Part shown: piece after piece, positions 55,955-64,000 of the stretch
Layout: each line of letters starts with the position of its first letter
Position numbering within the stretch: position 1 is the first letter of the stretch
Assembly (NCBI GenBank): GCA_032622095.1
Contig: CP136063.1
Location: forward strand, 89,195,980 to 89,259,979
Reading direction: 5' to 3'
Length of the DNA stretch: 64,000 nt
From: Siphonodentalium dalli
Taxonomy: Eukaryota > Mollusca > Scaphopoda > Gadilida > Siphonodentaliidae
The notes under the pieces: generated by a model
What the model saw: only the letters and a program-made list of their open reading frames with translations
Databases searched by the model: none
What the model was told of the DNA's origin: nothing
Made by a program: the position numbers and the translations under genes

Positions 55955-56153
55955 TCCTTAAAGAATATAAGAAAAAATTATTAAAATTGTAAACAATTGT
56001 AAAAAATAATAACAAATGATGAAAAATTGTTAGGCCAATGCATTCTCTTATATATGCGAGGCGACCTATGGGCGACTCGCATATATAAGAGAATGCATTG
56101 GCACAGGGTATATGGGTTGATACAAAAATCGGACTTGGCACTGAAAGGGTTAA
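55955..56153 (+). mobile_element. Family C2 TTAA element, copy 4, left end lost
   Basis: It starts within the spacer (TTAAAGAATATAAGAAAAAA), then has the cassette (56033-56102) and right end CGGACTTGGCACTGAAAGGG-TTAA. Confidence 0.85.
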
Positions 56154-57083
56154 CAAATTAACAGGGAGAAGTGACTTCTCTCAATTCGGAACCTCTAGGA
56201 ACACGAGTGGCTTTAAGATAACTGTCGTGACCTCACTGGAACCTATTCACACGATTCAGTGCCATCAGAAAGCACGCATTTCGGATCATCCCGACACACA
56301 AATTTATCAACTACAGCTGGTGTCACCACAGATTTAATTAGCGTACCTGTTTCGTGGCAGGATCTAATTAATCGCGGGTCTCCGCCCCTGAAGATTATTT
56401 CCTCCCAGGGTAGGATTTTCTCTGTAGACTGGGGTTTTTCATCAAGGCAGCTGTTAAAACAACAATTTTCTCCATGATTAGTCTAGCTGCTTACCCATCC
56501 AGATGCCACCTCACCCGTGTTGCAATCCAATCTTTAAAGTTAACACCTCATTAGCCTCCGAAGTGACAGGTAAATTAACATCGTCCCTGGCAGAACACTA
56601 CATTGTCCCCTTAAAACGTGGACTTAATTTTCTGCCTTCATTGCACGGCCAATTGACTTAATTTTCAGTCGGAAACACCTTGGGACATTGAACCGGAAAT
56701 TAACAATCCAAAGTCATTTGTGATAAACATATCTGTTCATTAGGAAATACTTTATTAGGATTTAGAAGAGGAGTACTGGTATAATAGATTTATTTCCGTG
56801 TTTGTGGCAAGCTTTCCCTTTCTTGGGTTTGGCACCTACCAGTATTCAAATATAGACTTTTACAGCAGTAAAATAATAGTGAGCAGCCATTTACAAACAG
56901 CCATTTACAAGAACTGTTACAATGAAGAAATAGCCCATGAATGCAAATTTTGGTACGAAAGGATTGTCCACTCAAGCAGAGAGCAATCAACTGTAAATAG
57001 ACCACAGTGTTAGCTGGGGATTTGGCTGTGGACCTATGACCTGAAAATAATATCATCCCAAAGGTTTATATAAAGTTATTTTA
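56154..57083. other. Unassigned DNA
   Basis: Short ORFs only, including plus 56798-57013. CAGCCATTTACAA occurs twice in tandem near 56884. Confidence 0.4.
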
Positions 57084-57236
57084 CAATGTTGTGTACAGAA
57101 TGTGTTTTTCTTGTTCGAGTCCAGGTTGTTGTGAAAAGTCATATTGGACGAGACACGCCAGTGTCGAGTCCAATATGACTTTTCACCACAACCTGGAAGA
57201 GTACAAGAAAAACTCATATTGTACACAACATTGTAT
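57084..57236. mobile_element. Foldback M
   Basis: Arms of about 68 bp: ACAATGTTGTGTACA, then TTTTTCTTGT, then AGGTTGTTGTGAAAAGTCAT-ATTGGAC pair with their complements. The loop GACACGCCAGTGTC is itself a small hairpin. The inner word GAGTCCAATATGACTTTT recurs at 57524-57585, so the element may extend further right. Confidence 0.75.
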
Positions 57237-57379
57237 TATGACATTTTTATTATCCATCTGTATGTTTATCCAAATTTTGGAAATAAAACTTTTGTGGTTA
57301 TTTTTGGTATTTGTCGGCATTTAATTCTCTATAAAAGCCTGTACCGTATATTAATCATCAGAAAGCATGATTTGGAAAA

Positions 57380-57620
57380 GTAAACACGGAAGTCAGCGGA
57401 AGTGAGAAAAAACTCAATGCGGAAGTGAAACGTCTGCTAAAATCCATCAATGTTGCGCGCGCATCACAATTTCACCGATTCATTTCGCAATAGAGTTAAT
57501 TTGTGACGTCACGAGTCCAATGTGAAAAGTCATATTGTACAGTCGGGAGTCCAATATGACTTTCTGGAGTCCAATATGACTTTTTCCAGGACTATCACGT
57601 GGCGGCTTTTGCCCAATCGG
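57380..57620. promoter_or_regulatory. Promoter-like motif cluster
   Basis: Three ETS-type CGGAAGT words (57387, 57397, 57420), GCGCGCGC at 57455-57462, a cAMP-response palindrome TGACGTCA at 57504-57511, and CCAAT at 57613 fall within 240 bp of otherwise CpG-poor DNA. ETS/GABP, CREB and NF-Y sites are common at animal housekeeping promoters. No linked exon was found on either side. The overlapping AGTCCAATATGACTTTT repeats raise the alternative that this is a mobile element interior. Confidence 0.35.
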
Positions 57621-57999
57621 AAATGGTGTTAGTTAAGGGATGGATAATAATATCAGTTCTTGAAAATATGGCTGTTCACTCTTTTTCCAGCACACAACTA
57701 ACATTCTGTTAACATTCTTAGAAGCTGAGTTGGTCTAAATTAAATAGTCATTCGAGCCTTTCACTAGTTCAGATCTGTGCATTTTAGGGCAGATTCATTT
57801 CCAATCAATATGTATACTTGCCAAGAATGCTCCTCCCAAAATGCCCTTCAAAATAGTGATCAAAGTCATATTTTTAGCTCAACTTTACAACGTACAACAT
57901 TGCCATGGGTTGGCGTCCGTCGTCCATGCATCTAGCAGTCTGTGCATACATGTGTCTGTCTGTCCGTGCATCAACAATTGTCTTCGGCACGCCCTACAG
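57621..57999. other. Unassigned DNA
   Basis: No feature recognised. Confidence 0.4.
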
Positions 58000-58330
58000 G
58001 CCGCATCTTCACCAAACTTCCTATGTAGCTTCAGGGAAACCAATAGATGGGTGCTATCGAATTGTTCTGAATTTCAGTGAAAAACATGGCTGCCAGCAGT
58101 CATCGTGGATTTCAAATTTGAATCCATCAGCATACCCTACAGCCCGTATTTATGGCCGGATCATTTTTAGCATAACTTTAGAACATCCTACAATGAAAAA
58201 CATGGCCACCAGCAGCCATCTTGGATTTTACTCTTTGCATAACTAAATCCTTTAGAGCACCACCCAACAGACCACATCCCTCATCCGATCATCACCAAAC
58301 TTCATGTTGATTTTCAGGGTGACCTCTAGT
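58000..58330 (+). repeat. Family L repeat, copy 2
   Basis: TCACCAAACTTCCTATG, AACATGGCTGCCAGCAG, AGCAGCCATCTTGGATTTTA, CCCTCATCCGATCATCACC, in the order seen at 21318. Confidence 0.65.
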
Positions 58331-58540
58331 TTACTTTCCTTCTTCTTTATCAATCTATTCATTGCTAAGCAAAAAAATAACTCCTTCCCAAGTTCGCGTG
58401 GTGCACACGCTTAATAATTAAGGTAGTTTTCGGTGTAGGTCCATCTAAACTTTCCACATCCTGAGATAGGCTCGGCATAGAAACCCCTTATACCAGTCAA
58501 TAGAAGACATACACATCAGAATGCATGAGGTGCTGGCTCG

Positions 58541-58976
58541 AGCTTGCAAATAGTGTGTCATTTACTGAATGAGGTCCCCAGAGTGTAAATTTAGTGGTGC
58601 TATACCACACAATAAGCTAGCATCACCAAATTCATCCCCTGGTTGGGCCTCTTCTTCTGGGAAGAATCTATACAATTAACATTATTTTTAGTTACTTTTT
58701 CCATTCTGGGGAGTTTCTATATACATGTGTCTCCTAATTTTCAGTAGATAAAATGCATAATCGAGGTGCCCATTACAAATGGGTGAATATTATCAACAAC
58801 TTGAACTGGGGCAATTTAATCTGATCCTAGGTCTCATAACAGTTGAGGCCTAAGCAGAATGTGGTTCCCAGAGGGTGGAATTTAGTGACACTAGCCTGCT
58901 CTATGGGGTTGCGTCACTAAATTCACCCACTGGGGACCTCATTCTGCAAAGAAAGACCCACAATTTGGAGGCATGC
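58541..58976 (-). mobile_element. Family B element, copy B11
   Basis: AGCTTGCAAATAGTGTGTC to CACAATTTGGAGGCATGC. Flanks GCTGGCTCG and ACTGGCTCA agree 7/9. The middle is reversed. Both hairpins are present, with the left one damaged at its right arm. Confidence 0.83.
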
Positions 58977-59761
58977 ACTGGCTCAGTAGATTGAGTTCAC
59001 TGATTTGTTTATGTGTGAACAATTTATCATGTAATAGCTTAATTTGAAGTTTTCAACACTGAGTGGCTTTTAAACACCCATGAAGAAAATACATTGCTCT
59101 GATGTAAAACTGTGTTAGTACTCAACAAACTTTTCCACAAATTGTTATCCAGTCATGAAGTGCTTTGAATAGTATGGCAGATTACATAAAATCGAGTTAT
59201 ACTCAGTTGTATATTGCGTTTAGTCAAACATAGACCTGACAAGCCGATCATTGTCCATTCATCCAAAAGGCAACTTTGCTCCACTAATTGCACAGTAAAG
59301 CAATCAATGCGCTTTGTGGCTCGTGTTTGGTTTTGTGCCTAGCCCAGAACGAAAGTAAAGATTTGTAGTTTTAAGAGTGTTTGCAGATACATTTGTTACT
59401 AGTGATTTTTCCACAGCGGAATCATTGAAATTGACTTTGTTCAGAGACTTCAAACAGCATCGGTACATATGGCTGGGGGTCGTAGTTTGTTTTACTATAA
59501 TAGCCACACTCGCAATATGAACATATGAACGTTTAGCCACATGGAATGAAGGTACAGGTACTCGTTTGAGATTCTAAGTGTTTGGAGCGAGGAGTGAACA
59601 CATGTGGTTCTAAATAGTTCTTTTAGCACACCTGGTTGTTGAGTATGAGTATAATTCAGAATTGGATGCCAGATGAAAAGAATTATTAATGTTACATGAA
59701 TTCAACCGTCATTAAAAAAAATAATCCGCAAAATGTTTAATAGTTTACATAGGCTGTTGGC
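58977..59761. other. Unassigned DNA
   Basis: A minus ORF at 59304-59540 is unrecognised. No repeats. Confidence 0.4.
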
Positions 59762-60059
59762 TCAACCCTTTTATGACAGGAGCAGCGCTGGTGCAACACT
59801 AAAGATCATGTGCCAGTGCATTCTCTTATACATGCGAGTCTCCCATGGTGAGTCTTGCATATATAAGAGAATACACTGGTTTACTGTGTCCAGGTAAATA
59901 TTGTTCCAGGTCAAGTTAATATTGTTAGGCCAATATTCTCTTATATATGCGAGGCTCCGTGTGGGAGACTCGCAAACACGGAGACTCGCATTTATAAGAG
60001 AATGCATTGGCACAGGGTTTTCACAAAATTTCTGGAAGCTCCAGTCATGGAAGGGTTAA
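59762..60059 (+). mobile_element. Family F MITE, copy F9
   Basis: TCAACCCTTTTATGACAGGA to GCTCCAGTCATGGAAGGGTTAA-type end, with two hairpin modules. The loop of the second is partly duplicated (GTGGGAGACTCGCA, GGAGACTCGCA). TCAA replaces TTAA on the left. Confidence 0.88.
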
Positions 60060-60232
60060 TGTCCCTATCACCAGTTGACCTCATACTCGTATGTTGAACT
60101 AATTATCTGAACATTCCCTCCAATACTGTCTGCTTATTTTTCCCTGAAAACCCCTCCAGGAGAACAATGAACCATTCCAATGTATACTTGTATTACTGCA
60201 TGGGAGAATCCATTTAGTATAGACAGGGTTAA
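60060..60232 (+). mobile_element. Family G element, copy G9, left half lost
   Basis: TGTTGAACTAATTATCTGAA, CCCCTCCAGGAGAACAATG, and CATTTAGTATAGACAGGGTTAA-type end. Confidence 0.72.
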
Positions 60233-60366
60233 GCACACCTGAATAAAGTGAGATTATTCTGAGACCGAGAGAGGGAGAGTGACATAGTAAAGGCTGAGCC
60301 TATATTATTATTGGTGTAGTTTTCAATTGTGCAGGACGTGGATCCCAAGTCTGTGGTGGGGTTCTT

Positions 60367-60791
60367 TAAAGGTACTCAATCCAATTAAACACCCCTTTGG
60401 CTTTGGGGGTAAAAAATATTTGATTTGAGTCGAGGAACCTACCCATCGAAGCTCAGAATGATCAGATATCGATTTTTGAAGTTTGTTATTTCAAATGTTT
60501 GTGGCCCAGAAACACGCCATCAAAAGGATGGTCTTGGTAAAAATTGCGGATGAAGATGGATAACTCTAAAAACAAGTAGTAATACAGCCAAATTTCCTGA
60601 ATACTCAAGTGATAATATGACCTTATTTTGTTGAACAAAATGTTGATAAATAACACGTTTTGGGTAATTTGATACCACAGTTATTTTGTTGCAATTAATC
60701 GATTCTGATAATTAAAGTGTATTTTGAAGAAATGTTGATGTTGTTGTATCTTGATGATATGGGGACCCTCTGATCGGATTGAGTACCTTTA
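60367..60791 (+). mobile_element. Family J TA-flanked element, copy J2
   Basis: TA-AAGGTACTCAATCCAATTA to ATCGGATTGAGTACCTT-TA, alignable end to end with J1 in the same orientation. Confidence 0.9.
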
Positions 60792-60793
60792 AC

Positions 60794-62112
60794 ATGCACA
60801 TAATATCTCAGGTATGTCTGGTACATGAGACCACCATTAACAACTGTAATCTGCAGTGCTTTTGTCAACAGGTCTTGACTGGTTTATAATTTGAAAATTT
60901 TGCAGATTTCAGAATGTGGAATTTAATTAATGTCTGATGAATGTGAAGTTTTCTGCCTGACTGAAAACATGCTCCCGAAATATTGCAAAAAAAAATGTTC
61001 AGTTTACATAGTGTTGGCTGTTGGGGTGAATTAGCCCCCACCATTGCGATTATATCTCTCACTACTCAATGCTCCAACCCACCACTCTTCTTCTTCCACC
61101 ATAAGTCTGGTTTGTCTTGTATGCAGAAACATAAGAGTTCTCGCCTAAGTGACCTGACTCAGTCATGATATGGCCGAGCCACGTAAACAATGTTAAACAG
61201 CAATTATTAAAATAATCAAACAGACTCAGCCAAATTTTCAATAGATTGGGACAAATACTGGATGGAATTTTTTTTATTTACAATATGAATAGCAGTACGA
61301 TTGAGAGATACAAAACCATTGAAGGACATAATGATTAATCTACTTATACTATTATAAGTATTATTTTTTGCTCTATGTATTAAGTTTTTTTTATGATCTT
61401 TAGATAAATTAAGCTTATATAACAACTTGATTCTGTCAATTAAATAATGAAACATTTTATAACTCTATGACCCATTTGTAGCAGCAGAGTTGAAAAGGAA
61501 CCTTTCGATCAATTATATGCTGGCAATATAGAGGAAATTAACTGCTGAACTATAATTTACTGTTTTACTCAAACTTCAAGAAGTAGCTTTGTTTTGATTA
61601 GGTTTTATGAACTTATAACTACAGTTTGAACACAAATTCTGTCATGCACATATACCATTTATTTGTAATTATACTACAACCCCTATTATATCATTACAAA
61701 TGCCATTACATATTTCCTTATATCTCATTATTGACGAATATGCACTTTCTTCCCGGGATACTTGGCATTGCGCCAACAAAATTACCTTGCAGATTAATAC
61801 TATTTTGAAAAGCCGTGCTTGACACCAACACCAGACATTGCAAAATGATTTCTTTGTTCAATAAAGTTAAATTCTTGTCCAACTTCGTTGCACTAACAAA
61901 AATAGTCACAAAAACAGAGGCAAATTGGGGGACTATATTTTTCGTAGCCAGCGAGAGCGCGCAATACTGTCATATTCAGTTGTGAAGCATGTCGGCCACG
62001 CCATGCATATATGCATTTAACATGCATTTTTCAGCTTCTTTTAAAGAGTTTGATTTGTTAAAAAGGACTAAAGCTCTACTTCTTTCATGTGATAAGATAT
62101 TCAGCTCATTAT
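60794..62112. other. Unassigned AT-rich DNA
   Basis: About 1.3 kb. Only short ORFs, none recognised. Confidence 0.4.
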
Positions 62113-62229
62113 GTTGGGATAGAATATTTTATGAAACTCATTTCATAAATTTGATTCACAACTCGTCTGCAACTCGCTGTGAATCAAATTTATCAAACTC
62201 GTTTCATAAAATGTTATATATCCCAACAA
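62113..62229. mobile_element. Foldback P
   Basis: Arms TTGGGATA, TTTTATGAAACTCATTTCAT and AAATTTGATTCACA pair with their complements, with loop ACTCGTCTGCAACTCGC. The arms are about 48 bp with small mismatches. Single copy here. Confidence 0.65.
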
Positions 62230-62676
62230 AACTCATTGGACATCCTCTATATTATTATCACAAAAGTGACTTTTGAAAAGATCTACTGTTATTTTTCTTC
62301 ATGTCTTCTGTATCAACAGGAACTATTTTGCCCTGTCCTGTACCTCATGTTTTCCAGCCATGGTTTTCTCTGTTATGACCACCTATTAATTGTTTCTGCA
62401 TTGCCTGTATGTACCACAACAACTAATAATGTGAACTTAAGCACATGCCTAATGGGTTTTATGGCCTTAATGGTGAAATTAGAATGGTGTGGAGGCAGAA
62501 TGTTTTAGTAATCCTAAACTCCAATGCAATGCACAGGGGTAAGAGGAAGTCATTTAAAAGGTGATAGAGCATGAAGAATACATGGTAAATAGCCATGGTA
62601 ACATGGGTTTCCCACTTGATGTGGACAATCCACAGGCCTGGCAATGTACAAAATCCACTAGTGCTAAACAATGCTC
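62230..62676. other. Unassigned DNA
   Basis: A 109-codon plus ORF (62179-62508) begins inside foldback P and is unrecognised. Confidence 0.35.
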
Positions 62677-63108
62677 GTCTGGAAATAGTGTGTCTGACAT
62701 TTGCAGAATGAGGTCCCCAGAGGGTGAATTTAGTGACGCTATCCCGTATGGCAGGCTAGCATCACCAAATTCGGCCTCAACTGCTATGGGAGACCTACAT
62801 GTAGGATCAGATTGAATTTCCCCAGTTGAAGTTGATGTTCACCCATTACTGATTAGTCACCTCGATTATGCATTGTATCACCTGCAAATTAGGGAATATA
62901 GAAACTGAACAGAAGGGAAAAAGTAACTAAAAACAATGTTAATTTGATACTAGATACTTCCCAGAAGATGAAGAAGCCTTATAAAGCAGAATGAGGTCCC
63001 AAAAGAGTGAATTTGGTTATGCTAGCCTGGTTATGTAGCATTACTACATTCACCCTCTGGGGACCTTATTCTGCAAATGTCAGACACACTACATGTACTT
63101 TCAGGCTT
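62677..63108 (+). mobile_element. Family B element, copy B12
   Basis: GTCTGGAAATAGTGTGTC to CACTACATGTACTTTCAGGCTT. The middle is complete. The left hairpin lacks most of its right arm. Flanking ATGCTC words on both sides fit a degraded 9-bp duplication. Confidence 0.82.
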
Positions 63109-63402
63109 TATGCTCTTCCAAATTTAACCAGGAAATTAGGAATACAATTGCCCAACAGAAACTTAAAGCCACCAATATAGTTCCCAACTTTAAATGTCGA
63201 TGAAATGTGTATTTTGGATTTGAAGTGAAGTCTCAATCATTTTTATCCTAATTTTAACAGCTAACCACCAACTTCTCAGTATTTAACGAATTCAGGCACT
63301 TTTATTTTTACCTCTATTAAATTCAGAATGGTGTCAACTCTGAAAAAGCAGCTCAATGTCTTGGACGCTCTTATGTAATTCACAGAGGCAGGAGGAAGTG
63401 AT

Positions 63403-63663
63403 TTAACACTTTCTTGAAGGGATCTGCGCTAGTGCAGCATTAAAGATTATTTGCCAGTGCATTTTCTTATATATCCGAGTCTCCCTATGGGAGACTCGAT
63501 GTATAAGAGAATGCACTGGCTTACAAGGTCAAGGTAAATATTGTTAGGCCTATGTATTCTCTTATAAATGTGAGGCTCCCTATGGGAGACTTGCATATAT
63601 AAGATAATGCATTGGTGAGGGTTTTCGGAAAATTTCCAGAAGCTCCAGTCATGGAAGAGTTAA
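63403..63663 (+). mobile_element. Family F MITE, copy F10
   Basis: TTAACACTTTCTTGAAGGGA to GCTCCAGTCATGGAAGAGTTAA-type end, with both hairpin modules. Confidence 0.87.
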
Positions 63664-63792
63664 AAGGTGAGAGAGTGGGAAGTATACATGGTATATAGCC
63701 AGGGTAACACTGAATGAGATATCATCTGAAAAGGGAAACGTTAATTACTAGTATATCTATTTGGTAGATTTTTGGCACAGCTGCATGTTATG

Positions 63793-64000
63793 TACAGTAA
63801 TGCTCTCAGTAATCGACTTCTTAACCACAGCAGAATTATGGGTAACTTTTCAGGATTTAGTCGGAAATATGGCTTGTTGCCATTCATCGGAAAGCTCTCC
63901 CCCGAGAGCTTTCCGATGAATGGCAACAAGCCATATTTCCGACTAAATCCTGAAAATTAACCCATAATTCTGCTGTGGTTAAGAAGTCGATTACTTAGAG
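63793..64000. mobile_element. Family A MITE, copy A16, cut by the window edge
   Basis: TACAGTAATGCTCTCAGTAA through the loop CTCTCCCCCGAGAGC and nearly all of the right arm; the last 13 or so bases lie outside the window. Confidence 0.9.

Noticed and set aside
60056-60059. Third case of TTAA sharing, between F9 and G9
   Set aside because: G9 has lost its left terminus, so adjacency to this TTAA cannot be taken as its own insertion site.

Overview
This window looks like intergenic or intronic DNA of an animal, most likely a marine mollusc such as a bivalve. The reasons are the AT-rich base composition, frequent ACATGTA-type words, the absence of bacterial-style gene packing, and an extreme density of short inverted-repeat transposons. 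The phylum is my inference; no diagnostic gene is present. I see no complete protein-coding gene, no tRNA or rRNA, and no transposase gene.

By hand tally about 40% of the 64 kb belongs to recognisable repeats. Most are non-autonomous DNA transposons (MITEs). I defined the families from copies inside the window. A: pogo/Tc1-like foldback elements with TA targets (16 copies). B: 9-bp-target elements made of two terminal hairpins and a middle segment (13 copies or pieces). C1, C2, F and G: four TTAA-flanked, piggyBac-like families, all beginning TTAACCCTTT or close to it. E and a single element at 8999: elements with 9-bp target duplications, MULE-like. J and K: TA-flanked elements. Three hAT-like elements have 8-bp target duplications at 10.07, 12.03 and 13.60 kb. 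Non-TIR repeats are a 162-bp tandem family (H), a degenerate 'GCCATCTTGG' module (L), several local duplications (D, Q, S), and a 24-bp minisatellite of about 63 units at 25.1-26.7 kb.

Layout. 0-8.9 kb: A, K/J, F, B and G copies in otherwise unremarkable DNA, with a CpG-containing promoter-like patch near 7.55-7.78 kb. 8.9-14.2 kb: a nested block with a MULE-like element carrying a TATA box, a 33-codon ORF and a polyadenylation signal, followed by three hAT elements. 14.2-25 kb: C1/G, H, A, L and C2 copies, plus one plausible coding exon at 24316-24427 (in-frame start, upstream stop, splice acceptor and GTGAGT donor). 25.1-26.7 kb: minisatellite. 26.7-45.5 kb: the densest MITE cluster. 45.5-64 kb: B, A, F, H and J copies, local duplications, and a second promoter-like patch with three CGGAAGT motifs, a CRE palindrome and a CCAAT box near 57.4-57.6 kb.

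The strongest result is internal evidence for transposition. For five insertions the window also holds a related copy of the target without the insertion (an empty site), which fixes the element boundaries and target duplications directly. The most unusual structure is a roughly 65-bp near-perfect hairpin cassette found inside three different TTAA-flanked element families, and missing from one otherwise matching element, which suggests cassette exchange among piggyBac-like MITEs.
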